Shown one piece after another: positions 7,700 through 20,111 of a stretch of DNA of 35,653 nucleotides; positions within the stretch are counted from its first letter, which is position 1, and each line of letters begins with the position of its first letter. The notes under the pieces were generated by a model. The model searched no databases, was not told the origin of the DNA, and saw only the letters and a program-made list of their open reading frames with translations. The stretch comes from Streptomyces roseus. Lineage in GTDB: Bacteria; Actinomycetota; Actinomycetes; Streptomycetales; Streptomycetaceae. The stretch is from the NCBI RefSeq assembly GCF_001044425.1, contig NZ_LFML01000009.1:1-35653 (forward strand). Reading direction: 5' to 3'. The translations under genes were made by a program, and so were the position numbers.

Positions 7700-7904
7700 A
7701 AGCCAAAGACCGCTGGTCGTTGTCGTGCCCGTCAGGGTGCGGCGGCCGAAGGATCCGCCAATTGCGGACGTCCTGCGCAGGTGACCTTGGATTGTTCCCG
7801 GAATTCCGTTCCGGTTGAGCTACGCCCTGGCGCCTGCGCCGGGGCGTTTCGTATGTCAGCCCCTTCTGAGCGGTCCTCATCACCCGGAAGGAGGCGAACG
7901 CACC
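7700..7904 (+). promoter_or_regulatory. rplJ (L10) mRNA leader, likely L10-L12 autoregulatory element
   Basis: The leader holds phrases typical of bacterial L10 leaders: AAGACCGCTGGTCGT near 7707, CCGAAGGATCCGC near 7746 and CCTGCGCAGGTGACC near 7773. In E. coli and elsewhere the L10(L12)4 complex binds such a kinked stem and represses its own synthesis. The leader ends with a terminator-like hairpin and then the strong ribosome-binding site GGAAGGAGG at 7886-7894. The assignment rests on position and remembered motifs. Confidence 0.55.
7822..7849 (+). terminator. terminator-like hairpin (possible attenuator) in the rplJ leader
   Basis: ACGCCCTGGCG (7822-7832), loop CCTG, and CGCCGGGGCGT (7837-7847) form an 11-bp stem with one G-U pair, followed by TTCGTATGT. 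It lies inside the leader, 58 bases before the rplJ start, where a conditional terminator would control rplJL. Confidence 0.55.
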
Positions 7905-8435
7905 ATGCCGACGCCCAACAAGGCTGCATCGGTAGCCGAGCTCAAGGACGCGTTCCAGAGCTCGAACGCCGCCGTGCTGACCGAGTACCGGGGTCTCACC
8001 GTCGCGCAGCTCAAGACGCTGCGTCGCTCTCTCGGTGAGAACGCCCAGTACGCCGTGGTGAAGAACACGCTGACCAAGATTGCGGCCAACCAGGCCGGGA
8101 TCACCGCGCTGGACGAGCACTTCGCTGGTCCGACCGCGGTCGCCTTCATCACCGGTGACCCGGTGGAGTCGGCGAAGAGCCTGCGTGACTTCGCCAAGGA
8201 CAACCCGAATCTCATCATCAAGGCGGGTGTCCTTGATGGCAAGGCGCTCACCGCCGACGAGATCAAGAAGCTTGCGGACCTCGAGTCCCGCGAGGTTCTG
8301 CTCAGCAAGCTGGCCGGCGCGTTCAAGGGCAAGCAGTCTCAGGCTGCCTCGCTCTTCCAGGCGCTGCCGTCGAAGTTCGTCCGCACCGCGGAAGCGCTTC
8401 GCGTCAAGCTCGCCGAGCAGGGCGGTGCCGAGTAA
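7905..8435 (+). CDS. rplJ: 50S ribosomal protein L10
   Basis: L10 anchors the L7/L12 dimers on the large subunit stalk and usually regulates its own mRNA. The 176-residue product begins [17 protein letters not shown] and includes [18 protein letters not shown] (about 26-43), the signature region, followed by the C-terminal alpha helix that binds L7/L12 (about 130-176). ATG 7905 has a strong GGAAGGAGG site; the frame is open further upstream but only through the leader. It is followed 111 bases later by rplL. Confidence 0.97.
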   Translation: MPTPNKAASVAELKDAFQSSNAAVLTEYRGLTVAQLKTLRRSLGENAQYAVVKNTLTKIAANQAGITALDEHFAGPTAVAFITGDPVESAKSLRDFAKDNPNLIIKAGVLDGKALTADEIKKLADLESREVLLSKLAGAFKGKQSQAASLFQALPSKFVRTAEALRVKLAEQGGAE

Positions 8436-8546
8436 TTCGGCTCGCGCACTGATCCACGCCGCCTAGTGCGTGGGTCGTAGCGGGCCGTTACGCCCGCCTC
8501 TATAGACATATCGGCACCTGCCGAATTAGTGGAAGGATCGCCCATC
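8436..8546 (+). promoter_or_regulatory. rplJ-rplL spacer with small hairpins
   Basis: The spacer carries GCGGGC-CGTTAC-GCCCGC (8480-8497) and CGGCA-CC-TGCCG (8512-8523). Neither is a terminator. Such structures may adjust mRNA stability or the higher translation that rplL needs; this is inference. Confidence 0.3.
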
Positions 8547-8933
8547 ATGGCGAAGCTCTCTCAGGACGACCTCCTCGCCCAGTTCGAGGAGATGACCCTC
8601 ATCGAGCTCTCCGAGTTCGTGAAGGCCTTCGAGGAGAAGTTCGACGTCACCGCCGCCGCGGCCGTCGCCGTTGCCGCCCCGGGTCAGGGTGGTGGCGACG
8701 CCGCCGCCGCCGAGGAGGAGAAGGACGAGTTCGACGTCATCCTCACCGGTGCCGGCGACAAGAAGATCCAGGTCATCAAGGTCGTGCGCGAGCTGACCTC
8801 CCTGGGTCTGAAGGAGGCCAAGGACCTCGTCGACGGTGCGCCGAAGCCCGTCCTCGAGAAGGTCGCCAAGGACGCCGCCGAGAAGGCCGCCGAGGCCCTC
8901 AAGGGCGCCGGTGCGGCCGTCGAGGTCAAGTAA
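8547..8933 (+). CDS. rplL: 50S ribosomal protein L7/L12
   Basis: L7/L12 is the multi-copy flexible stalk protein that recruits and stimulates translational GTPases. The 128-residue product has the N-terminal dimerisation helices ([20 protein letters not shown]), an Ala/Gly/Glu-rich hinge at about 35-58, and the globular C-terminal domain with [20 protein letters not shown] and [16 protein letters not shown], which contacts EF-Tu and EF-G. ATG 8547 is preceded by GGAAGGA at 8531-8537, a better start than the upstream ATG 8529. A terminator-like hairpin follows 30 bases after the stop. Confidence 0.97.
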   Translation: MAKLSQDDLLAQFEEMTLIELSEFVKAFEEKFDVTAAAAVAVAAPGQGGGDAAAAEEEKDEFDVILTGAGDKKIQVIKVVRELTSLGLKEAKDLVDGAPKPVLEKVAKDAAEKAAEALKGAGAAVEVK

Positions 8934-8963
8934 CACCTCTGAGGCCCTCCTGAGGCCTCAACC

Positions 8964-8996
8964 AAGGGCGATCACCCGTAAGGGTGGTCGCCCTTT
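8964..8996 (+). terminator. terminator or attenuator between rplL and rpoB
   Basis: AAGGGCGATCACCC (8964-8977), loop GTAA, and GGGTGGTCGCCCTT (8982-8995) form a 14-bp stem with one G-U pair and a GNRA-type loop, ending in TTT. In E. coli a partial terminator at this place lowers rpoBC transcription relative to rplJL. Confidence 0.75.
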
Positions 8997-9017
8997 GGCG
9001 TACCCGCAGTGCCTGAC

Positions 9018-9045
9018 TTGCCCTGGTCTCGTTGGGGAGTAGGGT
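9018..9045 (+). promoter_or_regulatory. candidate distal rpoB promoter
   Basis: TTGCCC (9018-9023), a 16-bp spacer and TAGGGT (9040-9045). The -10 matches the Streptomyces HrdB consensus TAGRRT exactly. It lies 22 bases after the rplL terminator. Confidence 0.5.
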
Positions 9046-9332
9046 GATCATCGTTGCTCCGCGGGCGGGTCCCGAGCTGATCCGCACGGAGCAGGGGGCC
9101 TTGACGAACGGGACGCGGCGCGCAATTCTCAGTCCCGTCGTGGGATCGGTCGGATCGGTCCGGGATCCGGTGCACGGATCGAGGATTCGAGGCATGGATC
9201 GACTACGAAGAGGGCAGTACTGATACGCGCTCTGTGTGCGACAGCCACAGGAGCCGCGTGTTGGACGCAGGGTCGCAGGGTTGGTTTCAACGACATGGGG
9301 AAGGCCTGTTGCCGGTTTCCGGAAACCTGGTC

Positions 9333-9361
9333 TGGACATCAGTGAGCCAAGTGGCTACACT
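9333..9361 (+). promoter_or_regulatory. candidate proximal rpoB promoter
   Basis: TGGACA (9333-9338), a 17-bp spacer and TACACT (9356-9361) form a good HrdB-type promoter about 180 bases before the rpoB start. Confidence 0.5.
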
Positions 9362-9540
9362 GACCCTTTGCGCTGCCTGTTAGCTGCCCCCTGCCCGTCG
9401 CCAGGGGCATGCCCACGCTCGAGCACACTTGATCGATACGCCCTGACCAGGTCTTTCCGGCCGAATCAGGCGGGCCGTCTTCTGTGTCAGCTGGGACCGG
9501 TACGCGCGTAGTGAGTCCGAGCCCTCGGAAGGACCCCCTC

Positions 9541-12500
9541 TTGGCCGCCTCGCGCAACGCCTCGACCAATACGAACACCGGTGCCAGCACCGCCCCGCTG
9601 CGCATCTCCTTTGCAAAGATCAAGGAGCCCCTCGAGGTTCCGAACCTCCTGGCGCTGCAAACCGAGAGCTTTGACTGGCTGCTCGGCAACGCAGCCTGGA
9701 AGTCTCGCGTCGAGTCGGCGCTCGAGAGTGGACAGGACGTTCCCACCAAGTCCGGTCTGGAAGAGATCTTCGAGGAGATCTCGCCGATCGAGGACTTCTC
9801 CGGTTCCATGTCGCTGACCTTCCGCGACCACCGGTTCGAGCCGGCGAAGAACTCCGTCGACGAGTGCAAGGAGCGCGACTTCACGTACGCGGCGCCGCTC
9901 TTCGTCACGGCCGAGTTCACGAACAACGAGACCGGTGAGATCAAGTCTCAGACGGTCTTCATGGGCGATTTCCCGCTCATGACCAACAAGGGCACCTTCG
10001 TCATCAACGGCACCGAGCGTGTCGTCGTGTCGCAGCTCGTCCGTTCCCCCGGTGTCTACTTCGACTCCTCCATCGACAAGACGTCCGACAAGGACATCTT
10101 CTCCGCCAAGATCATCCCGTCCCGGGGTGCCTGGCTGGAGATGGAGGTCGACAAGCGCGACATGGTCGGTGTCCGCATCGACCGCAAGCGCAAGCAGTCC
10201 GTCACCGTCCTCCTGAAGGCTCTCGGCTGGACCACCGAGCAGATCCTCGAGGAGTTCGGCGAGTACGAGTCCATGCGCGCCACCCTGGAGAAGGACCACA
10301 CCCAGGGCCAGGACGACGCGCTGCTCGACATCTACCGCAAGCTGCGCCCGGGCGAGCCGCCGACCCGCGAGGCCGCTCAGACGCTGCTCGAGAACCTCTA
10401 CTTCAACCCGAAGCGCTACGACCTCGCCAAGGTCGGCCGCTACAAGGTGAACAAGAAGCTCGGCGCCGACGAGCCGCTGGACGCCGGTGTGCTCACCACC
10501 GACGACATCATCGCGACGATCAAGTACCTCGTGAAGCTCCACGCGGGCGAGACCGAGACCACCGGTGAGTCGGGCCGTTCGATCGTCGTCGAGACCGACG
10601 ACATCGACCACTTCGGCAACCGTCGTCTGCGCAACGTCGGCGAGCTCATCCAGAACCAGGTCCGCACGGGTCTGGCTCGTATGGAGCGCGTCGTCCGCGA
10701 GCGCATGACCACGCAGGACGTCGAGGCGATCACGCCGCAGACCCTGATCAACATCCGGCCGGTCGTCGCCTCCATCAAGGAGTTCTTCGGCACCAGCCAG
10801 CTGTCGCAGTTCATGGACCAGAACAACCCGCTGTCGGGTCTGACGCACAAGCGTCGTCTCTCGGCCCTGGGTCCCGGCGGTCTGTCCCGTGAGCGGGCCG
10901 GCTTCGAGGTCCGTGACGTCCACCCGTCGCACTACGGCCGCATGTGCCCGATCGAGACCCCCGAAGGCCCGAACATCGGTCTGATCGGCTCGCTCGCGTC
11001 CTACGGCCGCGTCAACGCGTTCGGTTTCGTCGAGACCCCGTACCGCAAGGTCGTCGACGGTGTCGTCACCGACGAGGTCGACTACCTGACCGCCGACGAG
11101 GAAGACCGCTTCGTCATCGCCCAGGCCAACGCCGGCCTGAACGACGAGATGCGCTTCACCGAGAACCGCGTACTGGTCCGCCGTCGTGGCGGCGAGATCG
11201 ACTACATCGCCGGCGACGACGTCGACTACATGGACGTCTCCCCGCGCCAGATGGTGTCCGTCGCGACCGCGATGATCCCCTTCCTCGAGCACGACGACGC
11301 CAACCGTGCCCTCATGGGCGCGAACATGATGCGCCAGGCCGTTCCGCTCATCAAGGCGGAGGCCCCGCTCGTCGGCACCGGCATGGAGTACCGCTGCGCG
11401 GTCGACGCCGGCGACTCGATCAAGGCGGAGAAGGACGGTGTCGTCCAGGAGGTCTCGGCCGACTACGTCACCGTCGCCAACGACGACGGCACGTACACCA
11501 CGTACCGCGTCGCCAAGTTCTCCCGCTCGAACCAGGGCACCTCGGTCAACCAGAAGGTCATCGTCAACGAGGGCGACCGGATCGTCGAGGCCCAGGTCCT
11601 CGCCGACGGCCCGGCCACCGAAGAGGGCGAAATGGCCCTCGGCAAGAACCTGCTCGTCGCGTTCATGCCGTGGGAGGGCCACAACTACGAGGACGCGATC
11701 ATCCTGTCGCAGCGCCTCGTGCAGGACGACGTCCTCTCCTCGATCCACATCGAGGAGCACGAGGTTGACGCCCGTGACACCAAGCTGGGCCCCGAGGAGA
11801 TCACCCGGGACATCCCGAACGTCTCCGAGGAGGTCCTCGCCGACCTCGACGAGCGCGGCATCATCCGCATCGGTGCGGACGTCGTCGCCGGCGACATCCT
11901 CGTCGGCAAGGTCACGCCCAAGGGTGAGACCGAGCTGACCCCCGAGGAGCGCCTGCTCCGCGCGATCTTCGGTGAGAAGGCCCGCGAGGTGCGTGACACC
12001 TCGCTCAAGGTCCCTCACGGTGAGATCGGCAAGGTCATCGGTGTCCGCGTCTTCGACCGCGAGGAGGGCGACGAGCTTCCTCCGGGCGTGAACCAGCTGG
12101 TCCGCGTCTACGTCGCCCAGAAGCGCAAGATCACCGACGGTGACAAGCTCGCCGGCCGCCACGGCAACAAGGGTGTCATCTCCAAGATCCTTCCGATCGA
12201 GGACATGCCCTTCCTCGAGGACGGCACGCCGGTCGACATCATCCTGAACCCGCTGGGTGTCCCGTCCCGAATGAACCCGGGACAGGTCCTGGAGATCCAC
12301 CTCGGCTGGCTCGCCAGCCGCGGCTGGGACGTCTCCGGCCTCGGCGAGGAGTGGGCCGAGCGACTGAAGGCCATCGGCGCCGACCGCGTCGAGCCCGGCA
12401 CCAACGTCGCCACCCCGGTGTTCGACGGTGCCCGTGAGGACGAGCTCGCCGGCCTGTTCGAGCACACCATCCCGAACCGCGACGGCGACCGCCTGGTCCT

Positions 12501-13023
12501 CCCGTCCGGCAAGGCGCGTCTGTTCGACGGCCGCTCCGGTGAGCCGTTCCCGGACCCGATCTCGATCGGGTACATGTACATCCTCAAGCTCCACCACCTG
12601 GTCGACGACAAGCTCCACGCGCGGTCGACCGGTCCGTACTCGATGATCACGCAGCAGCCGCTGGGTGGTAAGGCGCAGTTCGGTGGCCAGCGCTTCGGTG
12701 AGATGGAGGTGTGGGCGCTCGAGGCTTATGGCGCCGCTTACGCCCTCCAGGAGCTGCTGACCATCAAGTCCGACGACGTCACCGGCCGCGTGAAGGTCTA
12801 CGAGGCCATCGTCAAGGGCGAGAACATCCCCGAGCCGGGCATTCCCGAGTCCTTCAAGGTGCTCATCAAGGAAATGCAGTCGCTCTGCCTCAACGTGGAG
12901 GTGCTGTCCTCGGACGGCATGTCCATCGAGATGCGCGACACCGACGAGGACGTCTTCCGCGCGGCGGAGGAGCTCGGTATCGACCTGTCCCGGCGTGAGC
13001 CGAGCAGCGTCGAAGAGGTCTGA
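9541..13023 (+). CDS. rpoB: DNA-directed RNA polymerase subunit beta
   Basis: The beta subunit forms one side of the catalytic cleft of RNA polymerase. The product from TTG 9541 is 1160 residues, the usual Streptomyces length, and begins [19 protein letters not shown]. The rifampicin-binding cluster at about 417-448 is of the sensitive type: [24 protein letters not shown], with the usual Asp, His, Arg and Ser positions intact. [18 protein letters not shown] (about 861-878) lines the active site. The TTG has AAGGA at 9529-9533. A GTG at 9511 and the frame start at 9484 are alternatives, but family similarity starts at the TTG. It is followed by rpoC after 97 bases with an intervening hairpin. 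Confidence 0.97.
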   Translation: MAASRNASTNTNTGASTAPLRISFAKIKEPLEVPNLLALQTESFDWLLGNAAWKSRVESALESGQDVPTKSGLEEIFEEISPIEDFSGSMSLTFRDHRFEPAKNSVDECKERDFTYAAPLFVTAEFTNNETGEIKSQTVFMGDFPLMTNKGTFVINGTERVVVSQLVRSPGVYFDSSIDKTSDKDIFSAKIIPSRGAWLEMEVDKRDMVGVRIDRKRKQSVTVLLKALGWTTEQILEEFGEYESMRATLEKDHTQGQDDALLDIYRKLRPGEPPTREAAQTLLENLYFNPKRYDLAKVGRYKVNKKLGADEPLDAGVLTTDDIIATIKYLVKLHAGETETTGESGRSIVVETDDIDHFGNRRLRNVGELIQNQVRTGLARMERVVRERMTTQDVEAITPQTLINIRPVVASIKEFFGTSQLSQFMDQNNPLSGLTHKRRLSALGPGGLSRERAGFEVRDVHPSHYGRMCPIETPEGPNIGLIGSLASYGRVNAFGFVETPYRKVVDGVVTDEVDYLTADEEDRFVIAQANAGLNDEMRFTENRVLVRRRGGEIDYIAGDDVDYMDVSPRQMVSVATAMIPFLEHDDANRALMGANMMRQAVPLIKAEAPLVGTGMEYRCAVDAGDSIKAEKDGVVQEVSADYVTVANDDGTYTTYRVAKFSRSNQGTSVNQKVIVNEGDRIVEAQVLADGPATEEGEMALGKNLLVAFMPWEGHNYEDAIILSQRLVQDDVLSSIHIEEHEVDARDTKLGPEEITRDIPNVSEEVLADLDERGIIRIGADVVAGDILVGKVTPKGETELTPEERLLRAIFGEKAREVRDTSLKVPHGEIGKVIGVRVFDREEGDELPPGVNQLVRVYVAQKRKITDGDKLAGRHGNKGVISKILPIEDMPFLEDGTPVDIILNPLGVPSRMNPGQVLEIHLGWLASRGWDVSGLGEEWAERLKAIGADRVEPGTNVATPVFDGAREDELAGLFEHTIPNRDGDRLVLPSGKARLFDGRSGEPFPDPISIGYMYILKLHHLVDDKLHARSTGPYSMITQQPLGGKAQFGGQRFGEMEVWALEAYGAAYALQELLTIKSDDVTGRVKVYEAIVKGENIPEPGIPESFKVLIKEMQSLCLNVEVLSSDGMSIEMRDTDEDVFRAAEELGIDLSRREPSSVEEV

Positions 13024-13030
13024 CGGGCCT

Positions 13031-13060
13031 GACGGGGGGCTCGCTCAAGAGCCCCCCGTC
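13031..13060 (+). terminator. strong hairpin between rpoB and rpoC
   Basis: GACGGGGGGCTC (13031-13042), loop GCTCAA, GAGCCCCCCGTC (13049-13060) is a perfect 12-bp stem 7 bases after the rpoB stop. It lacks a T tract (ATCCCC follows), so it may be a partial terminator, a pause or a processing site rather than an end point. Confidence 0.5.
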
Positions 13061-13120
13061 ATCCCCGGGACCGTTCAGACCATGATTGAGACTCGACCCC
13101 GAAAGAGGGATTGACGCACA

Positions 13121-17020
<3,900 letters not shown>

Positions 17021-17033
17021 CAGTTCGTACGAA

Positions 17034-17073
17034 GAAGCCCCCCGTCGCTCCGAGAGGAGCGGCGGGGGGCTTC
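17034..17073 (+). terminator. terminator of rpoBC, facing yfhO
   Basis: An 18-bp stem (17034-17051 with 17056-17073, one G-U pair) closes a GAGA tetraloop. It sits between the convergent ends of rpoC and the YfhO gene and could serve both strands. The T tract is weak, as is common in Streptomyces. Confidence 0.8.
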
Positions 17074-17133
17074 CTCGCGTTCCGGGCCCGGGGCCGTCCC
17101 CCGGGGCGCGTCCCGGCGCCTCGGGGGACGCGC

Positions 17134-19623
17134 TCAGGCGCGTCGGCGGCGGCGGATTCCTGCCGCGGAGACCGAGATCAGGGTCAGGAGGGCGAGGGCG
17201 GCTGCCGACAGGCCGGGGGTGAGGCCCTTCGGGGTGAAGGTGCAGGAGACCTTGTCCCTGCCCGCGGGGATGTCCAGGGCGACCAGGCCGTGGAAGCTCT
17301 TCGCCGGGGCCGTGCACTGCCAGCCCGGGACGTCCGTCATCGCGAAGACCGCGGTGCCGGTGGCGCCCTTCGGGAGGGTGGCCTCGATGGAGTGGCCGCC
17401 CGCGGTGACCTTCGTGGCACCCGTCGACCTCAGGGAGGCGATCGCCCCCTCCAGGGCGGTGCGGTCCAGGCAGCCGATGGGGTGCTCGCCCGCCGCCGCG
17501 CCCTCGGTACGGGTCGACACCGTGACCGGGACCCTGCCGTCGGCGGGGACCTCGCCGAGCCTCACCACACCCGTCATCCGGTCCTCGAGCGGGCGCGGGG
17601 CGCCGGCGAAGTCGAGGGTGCCGTAGAGCTCGGGGGAGAACCAGTACGCCTCGGAGCCCGGGGCGCACTGGGCCGTGTACGTCTGCCGCGTCGCCGTGCC
17701 GCCGCGCGTCGTCCGCGGGACCTGGTACACCGTGGCGCCGAGGACGTTCTCCTGGCGGGCGTAGACGCTGTCCGCCGGGTTGGGGGAGGTGTAGGGCCCG
17801 GTGCGGACGGTCACCAGGGGAGGGGCCGGGAAGCGGGTGGACGTCCAGCTGTCCGGCGCGGTCCCCGGGCGGACCCGGGCGCCGATCGAGAAGATCGCGT
17901 CGAGCACCGGGTTGTCGGCGCCGAAGAAGGTGCGGCCGTCGTTCTTGAAGCCGTAGCCGAGGGGCTCCAGGGCCCGGTAGGTGGCCTCGGGCAGGTAGCT
18001 GCTGTAGTACTGCGGGCCTTCCGCGCGCAGCGCCAGCGCGTCGTTGTACGCGCTCTGCGGCGCGCCGGAGTCGGTCCGGTACGCGGGCCAGCCGTCCACC
18101 TGGCGGACGGCGTCGAAGTGCGCGCCGATCGACTTGTTCGAGGTGGCGACCGGCTTCGCCCAGCGTTCGCGGCCGCGGCGGGAGTCCGCGTTCGCGGCCG
18201 CCACCGCGGACTCGGCGAGGACCACGCCGATCATGAGGACCGCGGCCACCGGGATCAGGTACCGCCGCTTCTCGCCCAGGGCGAGCAGTACGAGGGCCAG
18301 CAGCGAGACGCCCCCTCCGACCAGTACCGCCGGCCAGGTCCAGCCGCCGAAGTCGTTGGCGTGGCGCAGCGCGAAGGTGGCCGCGACCAGCAGGGCGGCC
18401 GCCGAAGCCACGTGCGGGGGGCGCGGGCGGTGGGCCAGGGCCAGCCAGGCCAGGACCACCACCATGGCGCTGAAGACGAAGGTCTCGCGGTACGGGTTGC
18501 CGTTCGGCACCGCAAGCCCGTGCCACACGTACTGGGTCGGCGGGAACTGGAACGAGGCCGCGACGAGCAGCGTCGCCGCCGCCCACACCAGGCGGGTGCG
18601 GCGCGCGATGGCCGCGTTGAACAGGAACGATCCGGCGAGGATCAGGCCCAGCGAGGCCACGTACAGCCGCGGCCGGCCGCCCCACAGGTGCGTGGCCGGG
18701 AGCATCCCGGCCAGGAACAGCTCGATCCGTACGGGCGCGAAGGCCCCGGCTCCGGTGGGCTGGGCGGAGCCGCTGGAGAGGAAGGAGGGCAGCAGCAGCG
18801 GCAGGGTCAGCAGGATGCCCGTCCCGGCGGCCGTCGCGGCCCGCCACACGGCGCGCAGCCGCTGCCGGCCGGTCATGTCCCGGGTGAGCAGGCGGACGGC
18901 GAGCAGCACGCAGGCGGCCATCGTGGCCATCATCGCGGTGTAGAAGTTGCCGAACCAGGCGAGCGCGACGAACAGCGCCACCCCCGGCCAGCGGCGCTCC
19001 TCCAGGCACCACTCGACGGCGATGCCGAGCAGGGGGAGCGCGACCAGGCCCCACAGCCACATCGGGATGTACGAGGCGTCGCTCAGCGCCCAGCCGCACA
19101 GCCCGTAGCAGGCGCCGAGGACCCCGCGCTGCCACCAGGGGCCGGGGTGCAGCTTGCCGAGGTAGACCGTCATGACGGCGGCCGCCGCGCCCATCGTGAC
19201 GGGGGTGATCGCGAAGACGGCGAGGTCGACGTGGGCGCGCGGGACCAGGACGGCGAGCCAGGAGATCGGGTTGCCGAGGTAGGTGTGGTAATCGGACAGG
19301 AACTGCTGGCCGAAGCCGCCGCGCCAGGTGAAGAGCAGGTCCCCGGCGGCCTGCCCGTGGACGAGGTCCCACAGCGCGCGGTGGAAGGGCACGTACTGGT
19401 TGGCCTGGTCGTTGATGGCCCGGCCGGTGTCGCCGAAGGGGAAGGTGCCGCGGGCGGCCCAGGCCGAGCAGAACGCGGCCGAGGTGATCAGGAAGGCCAG
19501 CAGGGGCCCGTACAGGCGGTCGCGCAGGCGGGTGGGCACGCGGGGCAGCCACGGGGGCCGGCGGCGGGGTGCCGGAACGAGCGGACGGTCCGTCGCCGTC
19601 GTCCGCGAGGTGACCGTCCGCAA
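17134..19623 (-). CDS. YfhO family membrane protein (probable GT-C-type glycosyltransferase)
   Basis: An 829-residue polytopic membrane protein of the YfhO family. In Firmicutes, members are implicated in glycosylating wall polymers with lipid-linked sugars, which would place this one's active site outside the membrane. After a basic N-terminal tail (1-38) come about a dozen hydrophobic helices (about 40-470). The family-like segment GDTGRAINDQANQYVPFHRALWD follows the first helix, and a long outside loop with TWRGGFGQQFLSDYHTYLGNP comes after it. A soluble domain follows (about 480-800), then a last helix and the tail IRRRRRA. The start is TTG 19623 with AGGGAG upstream on the minus strand. 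It is oriented against rpoC and rpsL. Its sugar and acceptor are unknown; the glycan locus 5 kb away suggests a wall polymer. Confidence 0.85.
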   Translation of the reverse strand: MRTVTSRTTATDRPLVPAPRRRPPWLPRVPTRLRDRLYGPLLAFLITSAAFCSAWAARGTFPFGDTGRAINDQANQYVPFHRALWDLVHGQAAGDLLFTWRGGFGQQFLSDYHTYLGNPISWLAVLVPRAHVDLAVFAITPVTMGAAAAVMTVYLGKLHPGPWWQRGVLGACYGLCGWALSDASYIPMWLWGLVALPLLGIAVEWCLEERRWPGVALFVALAWFGNFYTAMMATMAACVLLAVRLLTRDMTGRQRLRAVWRAATAAGTGILLTLPLLLPSFLSSGSAQPTGAGAFAPVRIELFLAGMLPATHLWGGRPRLYVASLGLILAGSFLFNAAIARRTRLVWAAATLLVAASFQFPPTQYVWHGLAVPNGNPYRETFVFSAMVVVLAWLALAHRPRPPHVASAAALLVAATFALRHANDFGGWTWPAVLVGGGVSLLALVLLALGEKRRYLIPVAAVLMIGVVLAESAVAAANADSRRGRERWAKPVATSNKSIGAHFDAVRQVDGWPAYRTDSGAPQSAYNDALALRAEGPQYYSSYLPEATYRALEPLGYGFKNDGRTFFGADNPVLDAIFSIGARVRPGTAPDSWTSTRFPAPPLVTVRTGPYTSPNPADSVYARQENVLGATVYQVPRTTRGGTATRQTYTAQCAPGSEAYWFSPELYGTLDFAGAPRPLEDRMTGVVRLGEVPADGRVPVTVSTRTEGAAAGEHPIGCLDRTALEGAIASLRSTGATKVTAGGHSIEATLPKGATGTAVFAMTDVPGWQCTAPAKSFHGLVALDIPAGRDKVSCTFTPKGLTPGLSAAALALLTLISVSAAGIRRRRRA

Positions 19624-19670
19624 TGTCCCGCTCCCTGAGTGCTCGTGCGATCCCGTGCAGGGCCCCTGGA

Positions 19671-19700
19671 CGGCCTGTGGAGGCCTGTGGGCGCCTGTGG
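19671..19700 (-). repeat. three 10-bp phased direct repeats upstream of yfhO
   Basis: On the minus strand CCACAGGC occurs three times at exactly 10-bp spacing (plus-strand copies CGGCCTGTGG, AGGCCTGTGG, GCGCCTGTGG), with degenerate copies on both sides. The block is 48-77 bases upstream of the yfhO start. One-turn spacing on one face of the helix suggests a cooperative protein-binding site; this is inference. Confidence 0.5.
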
Positions 19701-19861
19701 ACGCCCGTACCGTTTCGGGACGAATCCAGTGGATCGGCTGGGGCAGTTTAGTTCGCGGCGGCGGTCGCCTCGTCCCGCTGCGCTCAGCGCGCCTTTACCA
19801 CATGCGCGAGTCGGGAGGGCCACACGGGGCCCTCGCCCAAGCGGCGCATGACCGGCGGCCC

Positions 19862-19892
19862 GGTCGCGCGGGTCCCGCGCGGCCTTTGTTTT
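19862..19892 (+). terminator. terminator-like hairpin abutting the rpsL promoter
   Basis: GGTCGCGC (19862-19869), loop GGGTCCC, GCGCGGCC (19877-19884) form an 8-bp stem with one G-U, followed by TTTGTTTT. The T tract runs into the rpsL -35 element. No plus-strand gene lies just upstream, so it may insulate the str operon from read-through. Confidence 0.6.
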
Positions 19893-19919
19893 GACCGGAT
19901 GGGATGCGGTAGGTACGCT
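19891..19919 (+). promoter_or_regulatory. probable str operon (rpsL) promoter
   Basis: TTGACC (19891-19896), a 17-bp spacer and TACGCT (19914-19919). This is the best HrdB-type promoter in the window, with an expected start near 19926 and a leader of about 185 bases. Confidence 0.65.
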
Positions 19920-20111
19920 CAGACCTTGTGCCTGGGGTGTGCCTGGGCTCCCGTGCGTGTCCATCAACCGCACGAGAGTCGGATACAGCCACCGCGATCC
20001 ATGCGTTTCCGTGCTTGCGCGGAGTCCCGCCGGATCCGACACACCCGACCGCGTGGGTCGGCAAAGTTCCAGGTTAGCTTCACTACACGGCACACAGAAA
20101 CCGGAGAAGTA

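Larger units (their letters stand above)
7332..7904 (+). other. rplA-rplJ intergenic region (573 bp) with terminator, gene remnant, promoter and leader
   Basis: In order this stretch holds the rplKA terminator (7365-7411), a degraded lipoprotein-like coding remnant (about 7451-7635), a probable HrdB promoter (7663-7692) and a roughly 200-base structured rplJ leader with a terminator-like hairpin. No intact gene is supported. Confidence 0.7.
8934..9540 (+). other. rplL-rpoB intergenic region (607 bp)
   Basis: No coding frame is supported here. The region holds a terminator/attenuator hairpin (8964-8996), two HrdB-like promoters (9018-9045 and 9333-9361), a cluster of GGATCG repeats (about 9143-9200) and a roughly 170-base GC-rich leader before rpoB. 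Confidence 0.7.
19624..20111. other. yfhO-rpsL divergent intergenic region (488 bp)
   Basis: No gene is supported. The stretch contains 10-bp phased repeats near the yfhO start (19671-19700), a small hairpin (GAGGGCC/GGCCCTC near 19815-19834), a terminator-like hairpin pointing toward rpsL (19862-19892), the rpsL promoter (19891-19919) and a leader of about 185 bases with a 6-bp hairpin CCGACC-GCGTG-GGTCGG (20045-20061). Confidence 0.65.

Noticed and set aside
10789..10884. Possible rifampicin-resistant rpoB allele
   Set aside because: The rifampicin cluster keeps the usual Gln, Asp, His, Arg and Ser residues, so it looks like the sensitive type.
9487..12618. A 1043-residue open frame antisense to rpoB
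   Set aside because: Same kind of shadow: low-complexity Leu/Val/Asp/Gly composition, no ribosome-binding site logic, and complete overlap with rpoB.
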